A DNA stretch of 47,442 nt from an uncultured Lachnospiraceae bacterium (GCA_910588405.1 CAJUPT010000022.1:1-47442), one strand, 5' to 3'. Positions 7,273 through 15,632 are shown, numbered from the stretch's first letter. Program-made: numbers and translations. Notes: generated by a model not told the origin, from the letters alone.

Positions 7273-8610
7273 CTACCGTGTATAGAAATAATTTCCGCCT
7301 ATAACCGCATAGCTGCTGAAGGAATTCACATTCGCGACCCTGCCGGAGCAGAAATGCAAGTAACCGCCGATATTGTTTACGCCTGCAAGGGCGTCGTTGG
7401 CCGCCTGTCTGGCGCTGCCGCTGATTCCGCCGTTCAGATACCGGTTCAGAGCACCTGATCTGACGCTTCCGAACTGTCCCGGCGCATAAATCACTTCCGC
7501 AATGCTGTTGGGATAGCCGCCGCTGCGCACCCGATTCAGTACCACATTCGCCACAGCCAGACATCCGTCATAATTGCTGCCCGCTTCATACTGGCATAAA
7601 GCTGCCAGAAGTGTCGCGTCGTCCACACTGGCCAGCATCGGCGAGCCGGTGGTCACAGCAATCTGCTGCTTTTTCTCCTGCGCTTTGCGCTCAGCCTCTT
7701 TTTTATCCGCCTCTGCCTGCAAAGCCTTCACTGTCTCTATATCCACGGCTGTTCCGGCTTTATTTTCCACGGTGACAAATTCTGTCGCCACATATCCGGT
7801 GATGTCGGGCGTGTAGAAAATCCGCACCCATTCGTCTCCCACTTCCCCGGCCATAAAGGTCTGGCCTGCGGAAGCAACTGCCAGAACGGCGGCCTCTGTT
7901 CCCGCTTCCTTACGTACATTCAATGTATCCGTGTTCACGGTAACAACCACAGGATTCAGCTCTGCAATCATCTGATCCGCCTCAGCTCCGGTCCTCACGT
8001 ACTCTGCGCTGACCCATCCTGTTACCGCGCCCGACTGAACCTTGATCCAGCCGTCCGCCGTTTCCACCTGTTCTCCGACACACCCCCGGTAAAACTTACC
8101 TACGACAGCCGCTTCCTCAGAGGCTTCCGCTCTGATGTTCATCGCCCCATCCACATTGGGGACTACTCTGATGATTGCGGCCCTGGCCTGGGCGCCCTCG
8201 TTCATGGCTGTTGCCATGCCTGCCGAGAAGTATTCCTCTCCGGTTTCCAGCTTTGATATCATCTCCGCATCCGTTCTGGCTTTCTCGCCTTCATTCAGAA
8301 CGGTGGCCATGCCTGCCGAAAAGGATTCCTCTGACGGCTCCGGCGTCATCACAGTCACTTCTTCTGACTCCGCAAGCGCAGCGTCCGTGACGTCCTCAAT
8401 GAACGTCTCCTCTTCGCCGTCTGTTGTCTGCTCCGTCTGAACAGTTCCTTCCGTTCCCTCACTCTCCATCGTTTCAATCACTACCCCGGTGAGTCCTTCC
8501 TGGTCCAGCGATTTCGCTGCCGGGGATATGGACGGCTGCAGCAAACACATTGACAACAGTGAAAATGCCAGAGCACCGCAGGCATATACACTCTTTGCTT
8601 GTGTAGACAT
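7273..8610 (-). CDS. Secreted cell-wall hydrolase: two SH3 domains plus SleB/CwlJ-type domain
   Basis: Probable peptidoglycan hydrolase exported to the wall. The 445-residue protein has an N-terminal signal/anchor segment (about residues 8-30), an acidic Thr/Glu-rich linker (40-110) and two copies of FSAGMATxxNEGxxAR. Two bacterial SH3 domains follow (about 155-215, with MNIRAEASEEAAVVG, and 225-285, with LNVRKEAGTEAAVL). The C-terminal hydrolase_2 domain (about 325-445, ALCQYEAGSNYDGCLAVANV with the candidate catalytic Glu, and VLNRVRSGGYPNSI) ends the protein. I start at the ATG with AGGAGG 6 bases upstream; an upstream ATG would add 18 basic residues without a good site. Members act in spore cortex lysis or vegetative wall turnover; the WalR-like box favours the latter. 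Confidence 0.9.
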   Translation of the reverse strand: MSTQAKSVYACGALAFSLLSMCLLQPSISPAAKSLDQEGLTGVVIETMESEGTEGTVQTEQTTDGEEETFIEDVTDAALAESEEVTVMTPEPSEESFSAGMATVLNEGEKARTDAEMISKLETGEEYFSAGMATAMNEGAQARAAIIRVVPNVDGAMNIRAEASEEAAVVGKFYRGCVGEQVETADGWIKVQSGAVTGWVSAEYVRTGAEADQMIAELNPVVVTVNTDTLNVRKEAGTEAAVLAVASAGQTFMAGEVGDEWVRIFYTPDITGYVATEFVTVENKAGTAVDIETVKALQAEADKKEAERKAQEKKQQIAVTTGSPMLASVDDATLLAALCQYEAGSNYDGCLAVANVVLNRVRSGGYPNSIAEVIYAPGQFGSVRSGALNRYLNGGISGSARQAANDALAGVNNIGGYLHFCSGRVANVNSFSSYAVIGGNYFYTR

Positions 8611-8712
8611 GCTAATCCTCCTGAAATTTCGCGGCTTTCGTTTCCTCGGCAGTCTTTTTTTCATCGTCCCGCTCCGGATCTTACGGCCACTTTTTTCTTT
8701 CTTCTTAAAACT

Positions 8713-8741
8713 TTATTACTAAAATAATTCATTTGTTACAA
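8713..8741 (-). promoter_or_regulatory. Sigma-A-type promoter of the cell-wall hydrolase gene
   Basis: On the minus strand TTGTAA (8736-8741) and TAATAA (8713-8718) are separated by exactly 17 bases, giving a leader of about 95 nt before the ATG. The leader is purine-rich with no recognised riboswitch; in particular I do not see the c-di-AMP (ydaO) consensus. Confidence 0.6.
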
Positions 8742-8751
8742 TTTTGTTACA
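8735..8751 (-). promoter_or_regulatory. WalR-like box (TGTAAC-N5-TGTAAC)
   Basis: On the minus strand two TGTAAC hexamers are separated by five bases (AAAAT), an exact fit to the TGTWAH-N5-TGTWAH consensus described for the WalR/YycF response regulator of low-GC Gram-positives. The downstream hexamer overlaps the -35 element. The target, an SH3/SleB wall hydrolase, is the type of gene WalR controls elsewhere. Binding in this organism is inference. Confidence 0.55.
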
Positions 8752-8840
8752 AACGTATTCTAGCAGATTTTATTTTGTTTGTCAAGTTTTGAGAATCACA
8801 TGTCGTAAAACCGCCGAAAAATACCCGGAAAGCCGCCCGG

Positions 8841-9629
8841 TTACTCCCGCCGCTGCCGGTACGCCTCATACATAATCAGCGCGGCGCTGACCGCCGCGTT
8901 CAGAGACTCCGCTTTTCCTTCCATCGGAATTCGAATCCGCTGATGAGCCAGAGATGCCAGCGGCTCTGTCAAACCATTTCCCTCGTTGCCGATCATGCAG
9001 GCGCAGGGGACTTTGTAATCGGGACATTCAAAACTGACCGCCCCATGCAAATGAGCCCCATAAATCATAAACCCTTTTTCTCTCAACCGTATAACCGTCT
9101 CTTCCAACCGGTCCGCATAAAAGAAAGGAACCCGGTACACCGCCCCCATCGTAGAGCGAATTACCTTGGGATTGTAAATATCCACCGTATCTCGGCTCAT
9201 CACAATACCTGTACATCCTGCAGCCTCTGCGGTCCGCAGAATTGTGCCCAGGTTTCCCGGGTCCTGAAGCTGCTCTAATATCAGAAAAAAAGGACACGCC
9301 GACAGACTGATCATTTGCTCCAGCTCCCAGACCGGCTGTCTGACCAGCGCCAAAACCCCTTGAGGCGTACAGGTATCCGTCATGGCAGCAAAAACCTTGT
9401 CAGTTACCACCAGAGGATTGCAAATTTTTCTCACTGCATCCATCGACCCTGCCGCCTCAAAGCTTTCGGAGACATAGACCTGATCGACCCAGCCGTCCGG
9501 AAGCTCCTGAAACATTTTTATGCCCTCTACAACAAACAGGCCCTGCTCCATGCGGGCCTTAGACTTTTTCATCAGGGCGATCACATTTTTCACCTGAGAA
9601 TTAGACGTACTGGTAATTTGTGCCGGCAT
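8841..9629 (-). CDS. TrmH/SpoU family RNA 2'-O-methyltransferase
   Basis: SAM-dependent ribose methylation of rRNA or tRNA by a trefoil-knot (SPOUT) enzyme. The 262-residue protein has an N-terminal substrate-binding domain (STSNSQVKNVIALMKKSKAR, FVVEGIKMF). The three SPOUT motifs are in order: LEQLQDPGNLGTILRTAEA (motif 1, near 118-136), IGNEGNGL (motif 2, near 212) and IPMEGKAESLNAAVSAALI (motif 3, near 233-251). This is the RlmB/TsnR-like layout; the target nucleotide cannot be read from sequence. CGGAGGAATAGCC precedes the ATG, two bases after the ktrA stop. Confidence 0.93.
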   Translation of the reverse strand: MPAQITSTSNSQVKNVIALMKKSKARMEQGLFVVEGIKMFQELPDGWVDQVYVSESFEAAGSMDAVRKICNPLVVTDKVFAAMTDTCTPQGVLALVRQPVWELEQMISLSACPFFLILEQLQDPGNLGTILRTAEAAGCTGIVMSRDTVDIYNPKVIRSTMGAVYRVPFFYADRLEETVIRLREKGFMIYGAHLHGAVSFECPDYKVPCACMIGNEGNGLTEPLASLAHQRIRIPMEGKAESLNAAVSAALIMYEAYRQRRE

Positions 9630-9631
9630 GG

Positions 9632-10282
9632 CTATTCCTCCGGAATCCGGGCCAACGCTTCGTTAGATCCCACTAAAATATAGATATCTCCCCGCTTAAG
9701 CACCTGATCCGGCTCCAATACCATCGTGATCTCGTCTTCTTCTTTTTTGGCAATCATATTCAATCCAATGTTGCGCAGATTCAGCTCCCGCAGCGTTTTA
9801 CCAGCCCATTTTCCGGGTATGCACACCTCGACCATGCTGAACTTGCCGGACAGCTCGATGATATCCACAAAATTACCTGCAATCAGATTTCTGGCAATTC
9901 TGACACCCATGGACCGTTCCGGAAATATAATCTGATCGGCGCCCACCTTTGTCAGCACAGAAGCCTGCAGCTCGTCTCTGGCCTTTGCCATCACAAAAGG
10001 GACGCCACTTTGTTTGGATATAATTGTAGCCAGAATGCTGGCCTCCAGATTATCACTGATGCACACCACCGCCACATCCATATTCTGAATGCCCAGCATA
10101 TGCAGCGTTTCCGGGTCCGTCAGATCCGCCTTCACGGCATAAGTCACATGATCCGCCACCATCTGCACACATTCCTCACAGTGATCCACAGCCAGGACGG
10201 AAGCGCCGCCCTGGGCTAAACTAAACGCCACGCTGCGCCCGAATTCTCCCAGGCCCAGAACGGCAAATTCTTTCCGTTTCAT
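9632..10282 (-). CDS. ktrA: KtrA/TrkA-type potassium channel regulator
   Basis: Cytoplasmic RCK subunit that gates the KtrB/TrkH pore in response to nucleotides. The 216-residue protein has an N-terminal RCK_N Rossmann domain (VLGLGEFGRSVAFSLAQGG, the GxGxxG nucleotide motif at residues about 9-14, with Asp near residue 33). A C-terminal RCK_C domain follows (about 135-216), the usual site of c-di-AMP in KtrA. The start is the ATG with GGAG 6 bases upstream; a GTG just before is less likely. It follows the pore gene by 74 bases on the same strand. Confidence 0.93.
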   Translation of the reverse strand: MKRKEFAVLGLGEFGRSVAFSLAQGGASVLAVDHCEECVQMVADHVTYAVKADLTDPETLHMLGIQNMDVAVVCISDNLEASILATIISKQSGVPFVMAKARDELQASVLTKVGADQIIFPERSMGVRIARNLIAGNFVDIIELSGKFSMVEVCIPGKWAGKTLRELNLRNIGLNMIAKKEEDEITMVLEPDQVLKRGDIYILVGSNEALARIPEE

Positions 10283-10356
10283 CACATTCTCCTATATAAA
10301 ATAAGCATATTCGCCGACACAAACCATTTCAATTAGAAACGCTTATTGCCCTTTCC

Positions 10357-11778
10357 CTATCCTACCAGTACCCTCCTCTGAGGCAGACGAAGCTTTCCGT
10401 TTTTCTCATTGTTTCTGCTCAGAAATGCCACGACCAGCGTAATTGGCCCAATCCGCCCAATATACATCAGAGCTGTCACCAGCAGCTTGCCAAACACATT
10501 CAGATCAGCGGTAATGCCTCTGGTCAGTCCCGCTGTACCAAGCGCAGAAAACACCTCAAAGGAAACATCTGTAAAGCCCATATCCTGGGTAGCCAAAAGC
10601 AGCACGATTCCTGCAACGGCAATAAACTGGGCCAGCAAAAATACGGTCAGCCCTGTGCGGATGCTTTGCCGGTTAATCTGCCTTCCAAAAGCCTCCACAT
10701 CCTCTTTCTTCTGAGCCGACGCCCATACCACCAGCGCCAGCATGCCCACCGTTGTGGTCTTCACACCGCCTGCCGTGCCGGCCGGAGAACCGCCAATCAG
10801 CATCAGCAGCATTGTGATAAAGGCGGAGCCGTCGGTCAGCGCTCCCTGGTCCACCGTACAAAAGCCTGCGGTCCGGGTGGTCACTGACTGGAAGAAAGCC
10901 GCCATAATCTGCTCCGGCAAAGACAGGGAACCAAAGGTAGACGGATTGTTTCGCTCCAACAGGAAAAACAGCGCCGTTCCCCCTAACACCAGCGCCAATG
11001 TCATGACGATCGCCAGCTTTGAATGCAGCTGCAGCCGACGGAAGCACTGACCCTTGGGAGTCTGCCTCTGTCTTTTTTCCCGAAGCACCCGCAGGATATC
11101 CCACCAGACCACATAGCCGATACCGCCAATTATAATCAAAAGACAGGTGGTGATATTGATCACCGGATTGGTCAGATAAGGCCCCAGACTGCTGTCTCCA
11201 ACAACATCGATGCCTGCATTACAAAATGCGGAGACAGCATGAAATACCGCATAGCCAGCGCCTTTTAATGCGCCATACTCCGGAATAAACACAAAGGCAT
11301 AGCCGACGGCCCCTGCCGCCTCCAAAAGCAGCGTTCCCCGAAGTACCCGCATAATCATATTTACCAGTCCGTCCAGACCATCCGTATTAAAGGACTCCTG
11401 AATCATCATTCGCTCACGCAGCGTAATCCGCTGCCCGGCGGCTACCAGGAATACCGTCATCACCGTCACCACGCCCAGACCGCCAAGCTGGATCAGAAAC
11501 AGAATGACCACCTTGCCGAACAAACTCCAGTGGGCGGCGGTATTGACCGTGACCAAACCGGTTACACATACGCTGGTGGCGGCAGTAAACAAAGCATCGA
11601 CAAAATCAGTGAAGGTTCCCTCTGACGAAGAAACCGGCATGCAAAGTAACACAGCGCCTGCCAGAATTGCCGCCAGAAAACCGCCTGCGATCACCTGTGC
11701 AGAGCTTAGTCTCCCCGAACGGAGTTTTCTTTTGATCATACACTTTTTAACGAATCTGATAAATTTATTTTCCTTCAT
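10357..11778 (-). CDS. ktrB: KtrB/TrkH-family potassium uptake pore
   Basis: Membrane pore for K+ uptake (Na+ dependent in many Ktr systems). The 473-residue protein has four MPM repeats with the loop signatures FTAATSVCVTGL, VSAFCNAGIDV, VTTRTAGFCTVD and SALGTAGLTRG, each with the selectivity-filter Gly. A basic N-terminus (KKCMIKRKLRSGR) precedes the first membrane span. The first ATG overlaps the apt stop by 14 bases and lacks a clear ribosome site, so translation may be coupled to apt; a second ATG at 11739 is possible. Its KtrA partner is the next gene. Confidence 0.93.
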   Translation of the reverse strand: MKENKFIRFVKKCMIKRKLRSGRLSSAQVIAGGFLAAILAGAVLLCMPVSSSEGTFTDFVDALFTAATSVCVTGLVTVNTAAHWSLFGKVVILFLIQLGGLGVVTVMTVFLVAAGQRITLRERMMIQESFNTDGLDGLVNMIMRVLRGTLLLEAAGAVGYAFVFIPEYGALKGAGYAVFHAVSAFCNAGIDVVGDSSLGPYLTNPVINITTCLLIIIGGIGYVVWWDILRVLREKRQRQTPKGQCFRRLQLHSKLAIVMTLALVLGGTALFFLLERNNPSTFGSLSLPEQIMAAFFQSVTTRTAGFCTVDQGALTDGSAFITMLLMLIGGSPAGTAGGVKTTTVGMLALVVWASAQKKEDVEAFGRQINRQSIRTGLTVFLLAQFIAVAGIVLLLATQDMGFTDVSFEVFSALGTAGLTRGITADLNVFGKLLVTALMYIGRIGPITLVVAFLSRNNEKNGKLRLPQRRVLVG

Positions 11779-12289
11779 AAATCACTGCGGCATCCACGTC
11801 ATAGCCTGCCAACCGCTCACGTCCTTTTAATCCTGCCAACTCCATCAGGAAACAAATTTTTACTACCGCTCCGCCCAATGCCTCCACCAGCTTAACGATG
11901 GCCTCCGTCGTACCGCCGGTGGCGATCAGATCATCCACAATCACAACCTTCTGCCCCGGCTTGATGGAATCCTTATGCATCTCGATGACAGCCTTGCCGT
12001 ATTCCAGCTCGTACTCCATCTCAATTGTCTCACAGGGCAGTTTACCTTTTTTGCGCACTGGCACAAAGGATTTGTGCATATTGTAGGCTACGGGCACGCC
12101 AAAGATAAAGCCGCGGGACTCCGGACCCACTACCACATCATAGTCTATATCCTGCACCATCTCCTGCAGCTTATCCACTGCCAGCTTCAGCCCATCCGGG
12201 TCCTGAATCACTGTGGTCACATCCCTAAATATAATACCCGGTTCCGGAAAATCCGGTATACTGCGCACATAATCTTCCAGTTTTTTCAT
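11765..12289 (-). CDS. apt: Adenine phosphoribosyltransferase
   Basis: Salvages adenine plus PRPP to AMP. The true product is 174 residues, starting MKKLEDYVRSIPDFPEPGI. The reading frame runs further upstream, but only this ATG has a GGAGGATAAT site and the family N-terminus. The PRPP-binding motif VVIVDDLIATGGTTEA lies near residues 118-133, preceded by the ESRGFIFG loop near 63. It lies 94 bases after recJ and overlaps the potassium pore gene, in the recJ-apt order common in Clostridia, although a relA gene is absent here. Confidence 0.96.
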   Translation of the reverse strand: MKKLEDYVRSIPDFPEPGIIFRDVTTVIQDPDGLKLAVDKLQEMVQDIDYDVVVGPESRGFIFGVPVAYNMHKSFVPVRKKGKLPCETIEMEYELEYGKAVIEMHKDSIKPGQKVVIVDDLIATGGTTEAIVKLVEALGGAVVKICFLMELAGLKGRERLAGYDVDAAVIYEGK

Positions 12290-12383
12290 AATTATCCTCC
12301 TAAATACATTAAGTTTGTTTGCTGAGCTGTCAGCGTCTGTGCTGCTCATTGCCCACGTAAACAGTATATATCCCTTACCCCAA

Positions 12384-14123
12384 CTATGCAATAAAATTTT
12401 GTATCGTAATCTGCAAAGTCTGCCGCCCGGCGTACTCATTAATCGTCGGATAATAGGCAATCGTAAAACGGATATCATTCTGATACCCCCGCAGCATATT
12501 TTCCACCTGTGCTTGACCGTATTTTTCCGCCCATGTATGTATCAGCTCTTCCGTATCCCCAAACCAGACCCCCTCCGCCTGCGTTCCCTGGGCATCGGTT
12601 ATGGAAAGGCGCAGAACATTGGCATTGCGGCCGATCACCCGTCCCCGTCGCACCGCCACCTGGCGGCATCCGAACAATGGGCGGGAGTTGCCGTTCCCGA
12701 AAGGCTCAAGCGCCTTAAGCTCCTCCACCAGCCCCATGCTGACCCAGGCGAAAGGAAGCTCCATATCCAGCCAAATCCGCTTCACAAAATCTTGTTCCTT
12801 CAGTCCTGCCTGAGCAATCAAACTCTGCCGGAACGGCGCCACATTCTCCTTTTTCAGAGAAAGTCCTGCCGCCATCGGATGTCCGCCGAATTTATCCAGC
12901 CATTCTGCCGACTGCTGAAGACCGTGAAACATATGATAGGCTTCAATGGAACGCCCGGAGCCCTTCACCCCCTCCAAGCTGTCCGTCAGAACGATAGATG
13001 GCCGGTGATACTTCTCTTTCAGTCTTCCGGCAATGATTCCGGCGATGCTCTCATGACAGTCCGGCAAATAGACCACCAGCACCGGATCATTTTCCATATG
13101 CTCTCTCTCAATCAGGGCAACCGCTTCTTCCGTTCCCTTCACGGTCATGTCTTTTCTCGTCTCATTTAGCTGTCTCAAATTCTCAGCGACAGTCTGGGCC
13201 CGGTTCTCATCTGTGCACATCAGCAATTCCAGTGACAGCGCCGCCGTTTCCAGCCGTCCGCTGGCATTTAAACAAGGGCCGATGACAAAGCCCAAATGAT
13301 AAGAAACGATAGCCTCTTTTTTGAGCTTACATGCCTGAATCAACGCATTCAGCCCTATATTCTCCGTGCGTCGCAGCCGGGCAATTCCCTCCCGAACCAA
13401 AATCCGGTTTTCCCCTTTCAGCTCCATCACGTCTGCCACCGTAGCCAGAGCCGCAAATTCCAGATATGCAAAGGCTTCTTCTGCCGGAATGCCTCCTTTT
13501 TCGTACATGGCCTGTACCAATTTGAACGCGACTGCCGCGCCGCACAACCCTTTAAAAGGATACGGACAGTCCTGCTGCTTGGGATTCACCACAGCGGCCG
13601 CCAAGGGAACACCCCGTTCCGGAATATCATGATGGTCCGTAACAATCACAGTCATCCCCAGCTGTCCGGCCAGCAAAACCTGGTCCGTGGCCGCAATGCC
13701 ATTGTCACAGGTCAGCAGCGTATCGACACCTTCAGCCGCCGCTTTTTTCACAATCTCCTCATTGATTCCGTAACCGTCATGAATTCTGTCAGGAATCACA
13801 AAATCCACATCCCCACCCAGCCGCTTAAGCGCTGTCAGCAAAATATATGTAGCGTTGACGCCGTCGCAGTCATAGTCTCCGGCCACCCGAAGCTTCCTTC
13901 CCTCTCTGATTTTTTCCAGCAGAATATCACAGGCTTTTTCCAGATCCTTCATCAGAAAAGGGGAATAAAGCTGCTCCTTCGTTCCGTACAGGTAATCGCG
14001 AATTTCCTCCATGTCACACATATCCCGATTCCGAATCACACGGGCCGTCACCGGACTGATTCCGAATTCCCGGGCAATCCTATTAAAATCCGCTTTTTTT
14101 CCGTAAATTCTCCATTCGTCCAC
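12384..14123 (-). CDS. recJ: Single-stranded-DNA-specific exonuclease RecJ
   Basis: 5'-to-3' exonuclease for recombination and base-excision repair. The 579-residue protein has the DHH phosphoesterase motifs in order: VAGDYDCDGVNATYI (residues about 80-94), LLTCDNGIAA (about 135), the DHH motif in VTDHHDIPE (about 160), and the DHHA1 domain with GSGRS (about 400). The OB-fold domain ends the protein. The start is GTG with GGAGGG 7 bases upstream. It is divergent from the Fur/PerR gene across about 300 bases that also hold a GCCGCA/TGCGGC hairpin; no other gene is seen there. Confidence 0.95.
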   Translation of the reverse strand: MDEWRIYGKKADFNRIAREFGISPVTARVIRNRDMCDMEEIRDYLYGTKEQLYSPFLMKDLEKACDILLEKIREGRKLRVAGDYDCDGVNATYILLTALKRLGGDVDFVIPDRIHDGYGINEEIVKKAAAEGVDTLLTCDNGIAATDQVLLAGQLGMTVIVTDHHDIPERGVPLAAAVVNPKQQDCPYPFKGLCGAAVAFKLVQAMYEKGGIPAEEAFAYLEFAALATVADVMELKGENRILVREGIARLRRTENIGLNALIQACKLKKEAIVSYHLGFVIGPCLNASGRLETAALSLELLMCTDENRAQTVAENLRQLNETRKDMTVKGTEEAVALIEREHMENDPVLVVYLPDCHESIAGIIAGRLKEKYHRPSIVLTDSLEGVKGSGRSIEAYHMFHGLQQSAEWLDKFGGHPMAAGLSLKKENVAPFRQSLIAQAGLKEQDFVKRIWLDMELPFAWVSMGLVEELKALEPFGNGNSRPLFGCRQVAVRRGRVIGRNANVLRLSITDAQGTQAEGVWFGDTEELIHTWAEKYGQAQVENMLRGYQNDIRFTIAYYPTINEYAGRQTLQITIQNFIA

Positions 14124-14352
14124 GTTTTTTCCCTCCGCCTTCCATCCTAACTTAAGCGCTGAATTTTTTCAACCCGAAAATGGCCCTTGCTGATATTGTC
14201 CCCATTTCTAAATCGCCGTCCTGTCTCAATCAAATTTAAAACGGTCATTATTCTTCCTTTCGGAATACGACACAATATGAAGGATATTTCAGCAAACGGA
14301 TTTGCCGCAAATGCGGCTTACAGATTTATCCTGCCGGCATCTATGATTTTCA

Positions 14353-14381
14353 TTGACATTCGCTTCGTGTTATGTTACCAT
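14353..14381 (+). promoter_or_regulatory. Promoter of the Fur/PerR-family gene
   Basis: A perfect -35 TTGACA (14353-14358) and TACCAT (14376-14381) are 17 bases apart, immediately upstream of the palindromic operator at 14384-14410. Confidence 0.6.
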
Positions 14382-14383
14382 AT

Positions 14384-14410
14384 CAATAATAAAAATCATT
14401 ACTATTATTG
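14384..14410. promoter_or_regulatory. Candidate PerR/Fur operator, autoregulatory
   Basis: CAATAATA at 14384-14391 is the exact inverted complement of TATTATTG at 14403-14410, with 11 AT-rich bases between. It covers the transcription start region of the Fur/PerR-family gene, fitting repression of its own promoter. The AT-rich dyad resembles Per/Fur boxes but is not a textbook match. Confidence 0.5.
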
Positions 14411-14423
14411 TGGGAGGTAATCC

Positions 14424-14849
14424 ATGCTAAAATACAGCAGGCAGAGGGAATCCATCAAAGAATTCCTGTTAAGCAGCCACACCCACCCCACCGCCGATAC
14501 TGTTTATTCGGAGATCCGCAAGCAGTTTCCGAACATCAGCCTGGGAACGGTTTACCGCAATCTTTCCCTGCTGGCCTCAACAGGCGAAATCAGGAGGATC
14601 ACCTGCGGCGACGGCGCCGACCGGTTTGATGCGGATATCCACCCCCATTATCACTTTCTCTGCGACCGGTGCGGCTGTCTGGAAGACATGCCGATGGAAC
14701 CCATCGGCGGACTTAACGAACTGGCGAAAAACTTTTACCAGGGCAGGATCAGCGGCCACCAGACCTATTTTCACGGCGTCTGTCCCAAATGTTTGAAAAA
14801 AGAAGAAGGTCTGAAAAAAGACGCAAAAAAAGAACAGGAAAAAGCTTGA
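14424..14849 (+). CDS. perR: Fur-family transcriptional regulator, probably PerR
   Basis: Metal-dependent repressor. The 141-residue protein has the N-terminal winged helix (HPTADTVYSEIRKQFPNISL, then GTVYRNLSLLASTGEI). The metal site follows (DRFDADIHPHYHFLCDRCGCLEDM), with a CxxC in the middle and a second HGVCPKCLKKE CxxC at the C-terminus; together they form the structural zinc site. The Asp in DIHPHYHF matches PerR-type sensors. Its position next to a rubrerythrin gene also points to peroxide control rather than iron uptake. GGGAGGTAATCC precedes the ATG. The C-terminal tail is a short Lys-rich run. Confidence 0.88.
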   Translation: MLKYSRQRESIKEFLLSSHTHPTADTVYSEIRKQFPNISLGTVYRNLSLLASTGEIRRITCGDGADRFDADIHPHYHFLCDRCGCLEDMPMEPIGGLNELAKNFYQGRISGHQTYFHGVCPKCLKKEEGLKKDAKKEQEKA

Positions 14850-14874
14850 CAGGTTAAAAATGGTATGTTATATT
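14846..14874 (+). promoter_or_regulatory. Promoter of the rubrerythrin gene
   Basis: TTGACA (14846-14851) and TATATT (14869-14874) are spaced 17 bases. The -35 overlaps the stop codon of the preceding regulator gene, so rubrerythrin has its own near-consensus promoter. Confidence 0.8.
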
Positions 14875-14876
14875 AA

Positions 14877-14895
14877 ATCAGTAATTATTACTGAT
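14877..14895. promoter_or_regulatory. PerR-box-like perfect palindrome in front of rubrerythrin
   Basis: ATCAGTAAT-T-ATTACTGAT is a perfect 9-1-9 inverted repeat starting 2 bases after the -10 element, so a bound repressor would block transcription. It has the TAATNATTA core of Per/Fur boxes, and the neighbouring gene encodes such a repressor. Confidence 0.75.
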
Positions 14896-14927
14896 ATCTA
14901 TTTTAAATCATAAAGGAGAGAAAAAGT

Positions 14928-15470
14928 ATGAAGAAATTTGTATGTTCCGTATGCGGTTATGTTTATGAAGGCGAAGCAGCTCCCGAGAAGTGCCCTCAGT
15001 GCCAGGCCCCTGCTTCCAAGTTCACCGAGCAGACCGGCGACCTGTCCTGGGCTGCAGAGCACGTAGTTGGCGTTGCACAGGGCGTTCGTGAAGACATCAT
15101 CGAAGATCTGAGAGCAAACTTCAACGGCGAGTGCTCCGAGGTTGGTATGTACCTGGCTATGGCGAGAGTTGCCCACAGAGAAGGCTATCCTGAGATCGGC
15201 CTGTACTGGGAGAAGGCTGCTTACGAAGAGGCTGAGCATGCCGCTAAGTTTGCAGAGCTGTTAGGCGAGGTTGTTACCGACAGCACCAAGAAGAACCTGC
15301 AGATGAGAGTAGAGGCTGAGAACGGCGCTACCGCAGGCAAGACCGATCTGGCAAAACGCGCCAAGGAACTGGGCCTGGATGCAATTCATGATACCGTTCA
15401 TGAAATGGCAAGGGATGAGGCTAGACACGGCAAGGCTCTGAAGGGTCTGTTAGACAGATATTTTGGCTAA
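14928..15470 (+). CDS. Reverse rubrerythrin (rubredoxin domain first)
   Basis: Non-haem di-iron peroxidase that detoxifies H2O2 and O2 in anaerobes. The 180-residue protein starts with a rubredoxin-like FeS4 domain (CSVCGYVYEGEAAPEKCPQC, residues about 5-25). The four-helix ferritin-like di-iron domain follows (about 45-180), with the two Glu/His helices GECSEVGMYLAMARVAHREGY, YEEAEHAAKFAELLGE and MARDEARHGKALKGLL. In classical rubrerythrin the rubredoxin domain is C-terminal, so this is the reversed form known from clostridia. Codon use is strongly biased, suggesting high expression. AAAGGAGAG precedes the ATG. Likely repressed by the adjacent PerR. Confidence 0.93.
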   Translation: MKKFVCSVCGYVYEGEAAPEKCPQCQAPASKFTEQTGDLSWAAEHVVGVAQGVREDIIEDLRANFNGECSEVGMYLAMARVAHREGYPEIGLYWEKAAYEEAEHAAKFAELLGEVVTDSTKKNLQMRVEAENGATAGKTDLAKRAKELGLDAIHDTVHEMARDEARHGKALKGLLDRYFG

Positions 15471-15502
15471 ACAAAGCTGTAAATCAATATTTTAAGCTTT
15501 AT

Positions 15503-15539
15503 GGGTATGTCGGCAGCAATCCGGCATACCCCTTTTTTT
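15503..15539 (+). terminator. Terminator of the rubrerythrin transcript
   Basis: GGGTATGTCGG pairs with CCGGCATACCC (one G-U pair) and is followed by seven T, 32 bases after the stop codon. Confidence 0.88.
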
Positions 15540-15632
15540 GCCCAGACAATTGTAACTCCCTTTTTCCTTGGCCGGCTCAATCTTACTATATTCATGCCCT
15601 GACACCATCCTGGACATAAAAACAGGCAACTC

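Noticed and set aside
8610..8710. c-di-AMP (ydaO) riboswitch in front of the wall hydrolase.
   Set aside because: The leader is only about 95 nt and purine-rich, without the conserved pseudoknotted core.
14124..14420. A small gene between recJ and the Fur/PerR gene.
   Set aside because: The only open frame on the plus strand ends inside the operator and lacks a ribosome site; the region is better explained by two divergent promoters.
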